Source: CAYTZA01 sp964442365
GTDB lineage: Bacteria > Patescibacteriota > Minisyncoccia > Phycocordibacterales > DAORIS01
Direction of reading: 5' to 3'
Length of the DNA: 11,652 bases
NCBI GenBank assembly: GCA_964442365.1
Contig: CAYTZA010000018.1
Span: forward strand, 1-11,652
The notes below the pieces were generated by a model that was not told the origin of the DNA, did no database searches, and saw only the letters and a program-made list of their open reading frames with translations. This document shows, one piece after another, positions 5,991-11,652 of this stretch; positions within the stretch are counted from its first letter, which is position 1, and the number at the start of each line of letters is the position of its first letter. A program made the translations under genes and the position numbers.

Positions 5991-8248
5991 GATTGTTCTT
6001 GATTTAGATTATCAGTACTATCGTCCGGTATCGTATCTTGATTTTGCACAGGATCTCCTTGTTGTATTACATCACGACCTTTCGAACCGTTAGAGGGTCC
6101 AACTATACCGTTTGCTTCAAGTTGATCGATTATTTTTGCGGCACGTGAATATCCAATACTGAACTTTCTTTGTAGAAAAGATGTTGATATTTTTCCTGAT
6201 CCTAAAGCCACTTCTTTTGCTTCTTCATAGAGTTCATCTTGCTCTATTTCACCGTCTTCAGAATCAAAAGAAGAAGAGAATATGTTTTTATCCGCTCCTT
6301 GTGGTGGAGCAAGGTCAATTTGAGATGGGATTTCGTTTTTGTAATTGTCTGTTAAGTACTTAACTACGTTTTTAAGTTCAGTTTCAGAGATAAAGGCAGA
6401 TTGGATACGATTTGCTTGTGGTGTATCACTTGATACAAAAAGCATATCTCCAGCTCCGAGAAGTTTTTCTGCTCCTGCCACATCAAGAATTGTGCGTGAA
6501 TCTATTTGTGAAGTTACACGAAGAGCAATACGAGATGGTACGTTTGCTTTAATAAGACCAGTGATAACGTTAACCGATGGGCGTTGTGTGGAAAGTATGA
6601 GGTGTATACCAACAGCACGACTCATTTGTGCAAGGCGTACAATACCAGCCTCGAGTTCTCGTGGATATGCTTGCATAATATCTGCTAGCTCATCTATAAC
6701 AATAACAATATACGGTACAGTTTCAGGGGCTTCAATATTTTCAGAGTCTTTTTGTTTACCAAGTCGTTCTAGTTCAGGTATGAGTATGTTTTTGTGATAT
6801 GACTCGATGTCTCGCACTTTCTTTTGTTCAAAGAGGTCATAACGACGAGTCATCTCACGAGCAGCCCACTGGAGAGCCTTTATGGCCTTTTTAGCGTCGG
6901 TTATAACTGGATTGTATAAGTGTGGAATATTGTTATATACCGTAAGTTCTACACGCTTAGGATCGATCATGAGGAATTTAAGTTGTTCAGGAGAATTTCG
7001 GTATAGAAGCGATGTAAGTACGGCATGTATAGTAACTGATTTTCCAGCACCCGTAGCACCAGCTATAAGTAAGTGAGGAGCTTTGGCAAGGTTTGCAAAG
7101 TGAGACTTTCCAGATACACCTTTACCAAGAGCAACCAATAGTGGTTTATTTGAGTTTTGGAATTCTTCTTCCCCAAGTAGGGTTGCAAGTCCAACAGTGG
7201 TTTTTGATGTGTTCGGTATTTCTATGCCAACAAGTGATTTTCCTGGTATTGGTGCTTCAATACGAATAGGGTGTGCGGCAAGGGCTAGAGACAGATCGTT
7301 TTGCAGTGCAGCAATACGAGATACTTTGACACCTTCTGCGGGTTTCAAAGCATAACGAGTAACTGATGGACCTATGGATATTTCATCCATTTCTACAGTG
7401 ATACCAAAATTTTGAAGGGTACGCTGGATAGTGTTGGCATTGGCTTTTATGTCTCCAACTCCTGGCTTACCGCGATCTTTTTCAAGAAGAGAAAGAGGAG
7501 GTGGAATATATGGTTTTTCTGCGAATCTTTTTGATGCCAAAAAAGGAGAAAATTCGTCGTCTGTTTTCTTTGTTTCTTTTACTTTCAGATTACGTGTTTC
7601 TTCAAGAGCGTCATTTTTACTGATTGCTTGTGCAATAAAATCTTCAGTAGAATTTTTCTTTTTAAGTGCGTCTATCGGGTCAGTTTTTTGAATAGGCGTC
7701 AACGGTATCTCTTCTGTTTTTAAAGCGTCAGTTTTTGGTGTACGTTTGAAAAGAGAAATAATCGATCCTATTCGAAGGTGTGTATCAAATATCACCATGA
7801 CGGAAATAATTAGTAGAGCTGCAAGAAAACTGAGTGTGGCGTAAAAATCAAACGCTTTAATAAGAGGTGTTGATACGAGTCTACCGATAAGTCCAGCTTG
7901 TCCGTGCATAATCGTATGAATAATTCCGAGACTTCCTATTATAAAAAGTAATGATCCTATGAGTTGAAAAAGGGAGAATTTTTTACGAATTGATTTGAAG
8001 AAAGCTATACCTTGCATGGTAAGTACAAGAGGTAGTAGTACATAACCAATACCAAAGAGTGCCTCCACCCAAGCTTTTACATGAATACCGGCGAGACCTG
8101 CTGTATTAAAATAGGCCAAAATAAAAAAGAGAGCCAATACCAAACAGCCTATACCGTATATAGTAAAGAGAGTTTCTTCTTTAAGACCCAAGCGTGTTTC
8201 TGGTAAGTCAGAATCTATTGAAGAAGAAGCTTTTCTTTTTTTACTCAT
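5987..8248 (-). CDS. ftsK: FtsK/SpoIIIE-family DNA translocase
   Basis: Septum-located ATP-driven pump that moves chromosomal DNA during division. Numbering is from the ATG at 8248. Four membrane segments lie at about 28-48, 62-84, 93-113 and 136-156. A short charged linker of roughly 100 residues follows. The alpha/beta motor has Walker A GATGAGKS at 397-404, FLMIDPKRVEL, Walker B YIVIVIDELADIM with D519 and E520, and STQRPSVNVITG. The C-terminal winged-helix gamma domain (about 671-727: LYEEAKEVAL, KISTSFLQRKFSIGYSRAAKIIDQLE) is the part that reads KOPS-type polar sequences in model species. A tail rich in D, N and Q ends the protein. A TTG at 8251 could extend it by one residue, but ATG sits at the right distance from a perfect TATAAT. 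No KOPS motif was searched for. Confidence 0.97.
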   Translation of the reverse strand: MSKKRKASSSIDSDLPETRLGLKEETLFTIYGIGCLVLALFFILAYFNTAGLAGIHVKAWVEALFGIGYVLLPLVLTMQGIAFFKSIRKKFSLFQLIGSLLFIIGSLGIIHTIMHGQAGLIGRLVSTPLIKAFDFYATLSFLAALLIISVMVIFDTHLRIGSIISLFKRTPKTDALKTEEIPLTPIQKTDPIDALKKKNSTEDFIAQAISKNDALEETRNLKVKETKKTDDEFSPFLASKRFAEKPYIPPPLSLLEKDRGKPGVGDIKANANTIQRTLQNFGITVEMDEISIGPSVTRYALKPAEGVKVSRIAALQNDLSLALAAHPIRIEAPIPGKSLVGIEIPNTSKTTVGLATLLGEEEFQNSNKPLLVALGKGVSGKSHFANLAKAPHLLIAGATGAGKSVTIHAVLTSLLYRNSPEQLKFLMIDPKRVELTVYNNIPHLYNPVITDAKKAIKALQWAAREMTRRYDLFEQKKVRDIESYHKNILIPELERLGKQKDSENIEAPETVPYIVIVIDELADIMQAYPRELEAGIVRLAQMSRAVGIHLILSTQRPSVNVITGLIKANVPSRIALRVTSQIDSRTILDVAGAEKLLGAGDMLFVSSDTPQANRIQSAFISETELKNVVKYLTDNYKNEIPSQIDLAPPQGADKNIFSSSFDSEDGEIEQDELYEEAKEVALGSGKISTSFLQRKFSIGYSRAAKIIDQLEANGIVGPSNGSKGRDVIQQGDPVQNQDTIPDDSTDNLNQEQS

Positions 8249-8254
8249 CAAATA

Positions 8255-8262
8255 ATTATATC
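8255..8262 (-). promoter_or_regulatory. ftsK promoter, extended -10, leaderless geometry
   Basis: On the minus strand a perfect TATAAT (8260 to 8255) carries the extended -10 TG one base upstream. Only six bases separate it from the ftsK ATG at 8248, so the expected transcription start falls on or beside the A of the start codon. No -35 box stands out 17 bases upstream, which extended -10 promoters can tolerate. Confidence 0.6.
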
Positions 8263-8302
8263 ACACGAGTATATCTTCTTATACGGCTTAACCGAGGGAT
8301 TT

Positions 8303-8330
8303 TTGACACAGTAAAGGACAGGTATATAAT
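8303..8330 (+). promoter_or_regulatory. full-consensus promoter of the winged-helix gene
   Basis: TTGACA (8303-8308), a 16-base spacer, then TATAAT (8325-8330): both boxes are perfect. Transcription would start near 8337, giving a leader of about 39 bases before the ATG at 8376. The spacer contains one exact copy of the repeated 9-mer TAAAGGACA (8312-8320), placed where a bound repressor would block RNA polymerase. This is the strongest promoter match in the window. Confidence 0.85.
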
Positions 8331-8878
8331 GACCATATTGTCCGATAGATTTTATAAAAGACATACATAAAAGACATGATTAATACTATAAAGGACATCT
8401 ATGCTTCTGATGGGAAAGATCCGTATATGGGTTATCTATTAAAACGTTGGAATAGAATAGCTTCTGCATTGTATGTAGTCAGTGCTCACATAAAGGACAA
8501 CGATCAGATAAAGTGGAATATACGAAGTCGTGCTCTCGATATCATGTCCTTTATGCATGAATTGATGGAAATATATGAAGGTCAAAAACATGTTACGATC
8601 GATAATATAGCGCGCGAAATTAGTCTACTTATGGCAGAAATTTCTCTTGCTAGTACAGGGGGTCTTATCGGTAGAGACAATCAAAAAATCATACAAGAAG
8701 AAATTACTATTTTCCAAAATGAACTTATAAATTATAGAGATAAAGACGCTGTACTTTCACCTCTTCAAAAAGATTTTATGAAAGTTGAACAGCCTAGTTT
8801 ACCTTCTGTGTCGCAAGTATTATCAACAATAAAAACTGAACAAAAAGAAATCCAGTCTAAAGGACAAACTAAAGGACA
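8312..8878. repeat. dispersed TAAAGGACA motif cluster in a promoter and gene body
   Basis: Exact TAAAGGACA copies occur on the + strand at 8312-8320, 8389-8397, 8491-8499, 8858-8866 and 8870-8878, and on the - strand at 8545-8553 (read as TGTCCTTTA). One-base variants TAAAAGACA lie at 8355-8363 and 8368-8376, inside identical 11-mers 13 bases apart; the second abuts the start codon. I found no exact copy elsewhere in the window. Within the gene, copies encode I-K-D twice, K-G-Q and K-G-H in another codon phase, and M-S-F from the reverse orientation. This points to constraint on DNA, not protein. Likely role: operator sites, probably for the encoded winged-helix protein (inference). Confidence 0.8.
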
Positions 8879-9089
8879 TCTTGACGAAGTAAAGAAACAG
8901 AGGCGTGAAAGTATACTTAGATTATTGAAAAACGGTACAAAATTAGGTATCAAAGACTTTATTGCGGTGATCAAGGGTTGTAGTGAAAAAACCATACAAC
9001 GTGAGCTTACAACGATGGTTGAAGAGGGTGTTCTTTATAAGGAGGGAGACCGTCGATGGAGTATGTACTCTTTAAAAAAGGTTGGGTAG
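8376..9089 (+). CDS. putative winged-helix DNA-binding regulator
   Basis: Uncharacterised 237-residue protein. Residues about 20-125 look all-helical, with repeated hydrophobic heptad-like spacing (LLKRWNRIASALYVVSAHI, RALDIMSFMHELMEIY, IAREISLLMAEISLA), perhaps an oligomerisation domain. Residues 126-173 are a polar linker containing SKGQTKGH. Residues 176-234 form a DeoR/Rrf2-like winged helix: RRESILRLLKN, IKDFIAVIKGCSEKTIQRELTTMVEEGVLYKEGDRRWSMYSL. The SEKTIQREL helix is the likely recognition helix and RRW the wing. It is divergent from ftsK across 127 bases and is preceded by a full-consensus promoter, but has no Shine-Dalgarno sequence. Its promoter, leader and coding region carry the TAAAGGACA cluster, suggesting autoregulation. 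Its targets are unknown; ftsK is one candidate by position only. Confidence 0.86.
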   Translation: MINTIKDIYASDGKDPYMGYLLKRWNRIASALYVVSAHIKDNDQIKWNIRSRALDIMSFMHELMEIYEGQKHVTIDNIAREISLLMAEISLASTGGLIGRDNQKIIQEEITIFQNELINYRDKDAVLSPLQKDFMKVEQPSLPSVSQVLSTIKTEQKEIQSKGQTKGHLDEVKKQRRESILRLLKNGTKLGIKDFIAVIKGCSEKTIQRELTTMVEEGVLYKEGDRRWSMYSLKKVG

Positions 9090-9133
9090 GTAATCCTCGT
9101 CTAAAAAGGCTGTAAAAAGATGTAAGAAGGGAT

Positions 9134-9179
9134 AGGTAAGCTCGTCATATATGTAGATATGGCGTACCTTTGACTTTTT
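9134..9179 (+). terminator. possible terminator of the winged-helix gene
   Basis: CGTCATAT (9143-9150) pairs with ATATGGCG (9157-9164) around a 6-base loop. An outer AGGTA (9134-9138) pairs with TACCT (9165-9169) across a 4-base bulge. The stem is followed by TTTGACTTTTT (9169-9179), an interrupted U-tract. One pair is U-G only in the plus-strand RNA and would be A-C on the other strand, favouring plus-strand function. It is weaker than the other terminators here. Confidence 0.4.
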
Positions 9180-9197
9180 GGCTGTTTTGTGCGATCA

Positions 9198-9434
9198 TGG
9201 TGGAGGCGGATATAACTTATCCACATGAGCCGTATTTGTCCTAAATCAAGGGCTAAGGCTATAATAAGACGTCGATCGTTGACAATTGCATATCGAGTTA
9301 GTTTTCCTGAGTATCCTTTTCCCGTATCTTTTGCTGTTATTGATTGAAATTCAGACCAAATTTTGCAAGCTACCCTCTTGTTGGTGTCGATACAACTAAA
9401 ACAAGAGGATAGTCGAAAGAAATCATGTGCCCCC
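9198..9434 (-). ncRNA. candidate structured RNA with tRNA-like ends, unidentified
   Basis: Read on the minus strand, the 5' GGGGGC (9434-9429) pairs with GCCUCC (9207-9202), followed by A and CCA (9201-9198), including a G-U at the third pair as in tRNA-Ala and tmRNA. Next to it CACAUGA (9429-9423) pairs with UCAUGUG (9228-9222), and GGAUA/UAUCC (9222-9218/9212-9208) makes a 5-bp hairpin beside the closing stem. Inside, 9412-9400 and 9382-9370 form a continuous 13-bp hairpin, and its loop UUAGUU can pair with AACUAA near 9304-9299. The non-Watson-Crick pairs are G-U on this strand and C-A on the other, favouring minus-strand transcription. A UUUCGAC near the 5' end resembles tmRNA, but the T-loop TTCRA motif and a tag ending in an ALAA-like sequence are missing, and 237 bases is too short. 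Identity unknown. Confidence 0.4.
9370..9412 (-). repeat. 13-bp inverted repeat, hairpin
   Basis: CTACCCTCTTGTT (9370-9382) and AACAAGAGGATAG (9400-9412) are inverted copies with one exception at 9373/9409. That exception is a C-A mismatch in plus-strand RNA but a G-U pair in minus-strand RNA, so all 13 positions pair if transcribed leftward. The loop is 17 bases. No U-tract follows on either strand, so it is not a terminator. Confidence 0.7.
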
Positions 9435-9470
9435 TCTAGTATGTGTGAAATGTTCTAGGGGTGCGTGATT
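9421..9470. repeat. imperfect inverted repeat around a possible -10 box
   Basis: AATCATGTGCCC (9421-9432) pairs with GGGTGCGTGATT (9459-9470), with three G-U pairs in plus-strand RNA. Inside it CTAG (9436-9439) pairs with CTAG (9455-9458). On the minus strand the intervening bases include CATACT (9443-9438), a weak -10-like box just before the 5' end of the candidate RNA. It could be a dyad operator or an RNA hairpin in a plus-strand leader; I cannot tell which. Confidence 0.45.
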
Positions 9471-9598
9471 ACGCTCTGTATAGGTATCTGTCGAAAGTAC
9501 TTATATAAGAGTAGAGAACATATCGCGCCGATACTTTTTCTTCACCAAACTTATTAGTAAAGCGGAGAGAAAATATCCTTAAAAATACTTATAAAATT
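9471..9598 (+). promoter_or_regulatory. upstream region of the surface-protein gene
   Basis: This AT-rich stretch must contain the promoter of the downstream gene. TTATATAAG (9501-9509) is the best -10-like sequence and would give a leader of roughly 80-90 bases. A second match, TATAAA (9590-9595), is only three bases from the ATG, too close to serve normally. GGAG at 9564-9567 lies 31 bases from the ATG, too far to be a ribosome binding site. No clear -35 box was seen. Confidence 0.3.
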
Positions 9599-11452
9599 AT
9601 GATACGAAATATATTTACTGCAACTGTTGTCTTCGCTGCTGTATTTGCATTTGTTGCAATTGCATCTGCTCAGACTTCAAGTTACATGTTCTATACTAAC
9701 CTTACGGTTGGTTCAACTGGTGCTGACGTAGTCGCACTTCAGTCATTCCTAGAAAGTAAAGGCTTCCTTACAATGCCTGCTGGAACTTCAAAGGGTTATT
9801 TTGGTGGACTCACTAAATCAGCTCTTGCAAGTTTCCAATCAGCAAAGGGAATCGCACCTGCAGTTGGCTTCTTTGGTCCAGTGACTCGAGCAGCTGTTAA
9901 CGCAGATGCTGGTACAGTTGTAACAACAACTCCTGGATGTCCTGCTGGCGCAGCCTTCAATTACATGACAGGCGCACCATGTTCATCAGTACCTTCAACA
10001 CCTGTAGCTGGTTGTACAGCTGGCGCAATGTTCAATTTCTTGACAGGCGCACCATGTTCAACAACATCTACTCCTTCAACTTCATCAGCAGAAGGAACAC
10101 TTGATGTTAAACAGTCAGGTTCACCTGCAAACAATGCAAACATTCAGACTTCAATGGATGTCCCTGTATACGGTCTTAACCTTAAGGCAACGATCTCTGA
10201 TGTTACAGTAGATCGTATCGACCTTAAAGTGGCTGTAACTTTGAGCAGTGCAAATGAAAACCCAGCAACATTGATCAACGCTATCACTCTTAAGGATGGT
10301 TCAACTACTCTTAAGACATGGAACGTTTCATCAGCTGATTTCATTAAAGACACAAACAACAGTACTATCTACTATGTACGTTTGAGTGGTCTAGGTTTCG
10401 TTGTTCCACGTGATGTAACAAAGAACCTTATCTTCTCAGTAAATACAAATAGTGGTATTGACTCTGACCGAGTTCTTGTTGTTTCAGGATATGGCGCAAA
10501 CTCACTTCGCGCTATAAGTGGAAACAATGTTACAAGTTACTACGATCTTTCAAGTCTTTCACGAACACATACGTTCAAGAAACCTGGAACATCAAGTCTA
10601 ACAGTTTCTTCAGATGGAAACGTGGTTGATTCAAATAACTACAGAGTTAGTTCAACTGATGGTATTAGTGGAGTAACTATAGGATCATTCAACGTTAAAT
10701 CAGAAACAGGTGATTCACTTGTCACAGACGTACTTATCCAAGTTGGAAACAGTATGACAGCACCTTCAACTGTTTACTTGTATGATGGTTCAACTCTTCT
10801 TGATTCACGATCTGTTTCATCAACAGCATCAACATCACAGTTGACTTTCTCAAACTTGAAAGTAAATGTTCCTAAGGACGTTACAAAGACTATCACTATA
10901 AAGGTTGATATGCCTTCGTCAACAGTTTCTGGCTCAATTGCTAGTTCAAGTGCTTCAACAACTGTAACTTATGAAAAACCAAATGGTTCTTCAGCTACAG
11001 TTACTACTACAGCAACTACTGTAAACCCTGCATACTTCTACAGTGCCGCTCCTAGAATCACATTTGTTTCTGGAACAGCTACTGATGTAAGATCAGAAGT
11101 TACAGGTACTACTACTGAAGTTGTAGGTAAATTTGTCTTCAAAGTTAAACCAGAGGGTGCTTCAATGACAGCATTTGCTGCCGATGGTTCTGATTTTGCA
11201 ATTGCAACATCTACAACAGGTACATCACTTACAACAAGTAAGGTTGTAACAGTTACACCAAATAACTCAACATATTCTGAAAATGTAGAATATACAGTTA
11301 CTCTTGATGTAAGACTTGCAAACACTGGTTTTGCAGCAAGTCAACTTGCAGCACTCTATATAAAGAGTATTGCATGGAACCTTGGTACAGCAGTTACACA
11401 GACTTGGGGTCTAGATGACTTTAAGACAAACGTAGTGTCAATCTCTAAGTAA
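9599..11452 (+). CDS. secreted surface (S-layer-like) protein with peptidoglycan-binding domain
   Basis: Exported protein of 617 residues. Residues 1-24 are a clear Sec signal peptide (IRN, hydrophobic core, ASA before Q25). Residues 34-102 form a PG_binding_1-type three-helix domain: LTVGSTGADVVALQSFL, GYFGGLTKSALASFQSAKGI, GFFGPVTRAAVN. This likely anchors it to the wall. Two 18-residue Cys-flanked repeats follow at 113-130 and 138-155 (GC-AGA-FN-TGAPCS; Cys 114, 128, 139, 153). Residues 165-617 are Ser/Thr/Val-rich beta-sandwich-like modules, with similar motifs recurring (VPRDVTKNLIFSV and VPKDVTKTITIKV; STTLKTW and STLLDSR). There is no sortase signal or C-terminal membrane helix. Low Cys and Lys, Ser/Thr richness and strong codon bias suggest an abundant protein. 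S-layer identity is inferred from similar Patescibacteria proteins. Its own terminator follows. Confidence 0.92.
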   Translation: MIRNIFTATVVFAAVFAFVAIASAQTSSYMFYTNLTVGSTGADVVALQSFLESKGFLTMPAGTSKGYFGGLTKSALASFQSAKGIAPAVGFFGPVTRAAVNADAGTVVTTTPGCPAGAAFNYMTGAPCSSVPSTPVAGCTAGAMFNFLTGAPCSTTSTPSTSSAEGTLDVKQSGSPANNANIQTSMDVPVYGLNLKATISDVTVDRIDLKVAVTLSSANENPATLINAITLKDGSTTLKTWNVSSADFIKDTNNSTIYYVRLSGLGFVVPRDVTKNLIFSVNTNSGIDSDRVLVVSGYGANSLRAISGNNVTSYYDLSSLSRTHTFKKPGTSSLTVSSDGNVVDSNNYRVSSTDGISGVTIGSFNVKSETGDSLVTDVLIQVGNSMTAPSTVYLYDGSTLLDSRSVSSTASTSQLTFSNLKVNVPKDVTKTITIKVDMPSSTVSGSIASSSASTTVTYEKPNGSSATVTTTATTVNPAYFYSAAPRITFVSGTATDVRSEVTGTTTEVVGKFVFKVKPEGASMTAFAADGSDFAIATSTTGTSLTTSKVVTVTPNNSTYSENVEYTVTLDVRLANTGFAASQLAALYIKSIAWNLGTAVTQTWGLDDFKTNVVSISK

Positions 11453-11476
11453 TCTAGTCTGATCTTCTTGGTGAGG

Positions 11477-11484
11477 CCTTCGGG
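11477..11484 (+). other. cUUCGg tetraloop in the 3' untranslated region
   Basis: CC-UUCG-GG forms a very stable UUCG tetraloop closed by C-G, extendable by two G-U pairs. It lies between the surface-protein stop codon and the main terminator and has no U-tract. It may stabilise the 3' end of an abundant mRNA; this is inference. Confidence 0.3.
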
Positions 11485-11503
11485 TTCTGATCTAAGTTGA
11501 TTA

Positions 11504-11537
11504 AACAAAAACCGCTCCGAAAGGGGCGGTTTTTGTT
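11504..11537 (+). terminator. strong intrinsic terminator of the surface-protein gene
   Basis: AACAAAAACCGCTCC (11504-11518), GNRA tetraloop GAAA (11519-11522), then GGGGCGGTTTTTGTT (11523-11537). The GC core has one T-G pair, which is U-G only in plus-strand RNA, so it is tuned for plus-strand termination. It starts 51 bases after the stop codon. The following 11538-11623 is T-rich, with no feature I can name. Confidence 0.93.
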
Positions 11538-11623
11538 ATGTCTATTTTTTTTATTTATTTTGTATATAGTCTTTATTTTTGTTTATACGTTTTTATATTC
11601 CTGTTGTTCTATTCTGAGTGTCT

Positions 11624-11652
11624 ATGAGAAAAATATGTTTTATAGCATTTAT
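11624..11652 (+). CDS. possible gene start running off the window edge
   Basis: An ATG at 11624 opens a frame reading MRKICFIAF, a positive charge followed by hydrophobic residues, like the start of a signal peptide or membrane helix. A -10-like TATTCT (11610-11615) ends eight bases before the ATG, the same geometry as rpsF and ftsK. Only nine complete codons are visible, so this is suggestive only. Confidence 0.25.

Noticed and set aside
9217..9225. A perfect DnaA-box sequence, TTATCCACA, hinting at an origin of replication.
   Set aside because: It is a single copy with no dnaA or dnaN nearby and no AT-rich 13-mers, and half of it is explained by the GGATA/TATCC hairpin.
9225..9347. A 40-codon ATG frame on the plus strand (MSRICPKS...), which continues open for 36 more codons after a TGA.
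   Set aside because: It is short, Arg-rich, without a ribosome site, and lies antisense to the better-supported structured RNA. TGA readthrough as Gly occurs in Gracilibacteria and Absconditabacteria, but nothing else here suggests that code.
9198..9434. A firm tmRNA (ssrA) call, from the CCGCCTCCACCA-type end, the G-U pair and UUUCGAC.
   Set aside because: There is no TTCRA T-loop and no tag frame ending in an ALAA-like sequence, and the length is far below the usual 350. Kept only as an unnamed RNA candidate.
9101..9454. A 118-codon stop-free frame on the minus strand with no stop from 9454 to the TAG at 9103-9101.
   Set aside because: It has no ATG, GTG or TTG start in its first two thirds, its composition is not protein-like, and it overlaps the inverted repeats that explain the region better as RNA. 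If homologues showed low dN/dS in this frame, this should be reversed.
11038..11325. A 95-codon open frame antisense to the surface-protein gene.
   Set aside because: It is a shadow of the repetitive Ser/Thr/Val codon use on the plus strand, which carries a clear signal peptide, domain and terminator.

Overview
The window looks like chromosomal DNA from an ultra-small Candidate Phyla Radiation bacterium (Patescibacteria, most likely Parcubacteria). This is inference from gene content and style, not from a marker-gene tree. The DNA is AT-rich with compact operons. No convincing Shine-Dalgarno sequence precedes any of the eleven visible gene starts. EF-P carries an unusual domain-I loop, and there is a large secreted protein with a peptidoglycan-binding domain of the kind proposed as S-layer protein in these cells.

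Layout. Positions 1-3338 (+) hold housekeeping genes: the 3' part of metG, then tatD one base later, then a separate rpsF-ssb-rpsR unit with its own promoter. A symmetric hairpin at 3369-3400 ends this unit and also the convergent minus-strand genes. Positions 3406-8248 (-), in transcription order, hold ftsK, a small membrane-anchored Ig-like protein, recA, efp and an uncharacterised 178-residue protein. recA appears to have its own promoter. Positions 8376-9089 (+) encode a winged-helix DNA-binding protein divergent from ftsK, behind a full-consensus promoter. Positions 9090-9598 have no convincing protein gene but are rich in inverted repeats. Their base pairing suggests a minus-strand structured RNA at about 9434-9198. 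Positions 9599-11452 (+) encode the exported surface protein, closed by a strong terminator at 11504-11537. A gene may start at 11624 and run off the edge.

The most interesting signal is the 9-mer TAAAGGACA. It occurs six times, counting both strands, inside the promoter and coding sequence of the winged-helix gene, with two one-base variants in its leader. The copies fall in more than one codon phase and in both orientations, so selection is probably on the DNA. A regulator whose binding sites are embedded in its own gene is the simplest hypothesis. Other points: -10 boxes sit so close to the rpsF, recA and ftsK start codons that the mRNAs may be leaderless; EF-P lacks lysine at the position normally modified; and MetRS has Gln-Gln where Phe-His is expected in the methionine pocket.

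Together the window covers translation (MetRS, S6, S18, EF-P), DNA maintenance (SSB, RecA, FtsK, TatD) and the cell envelope.
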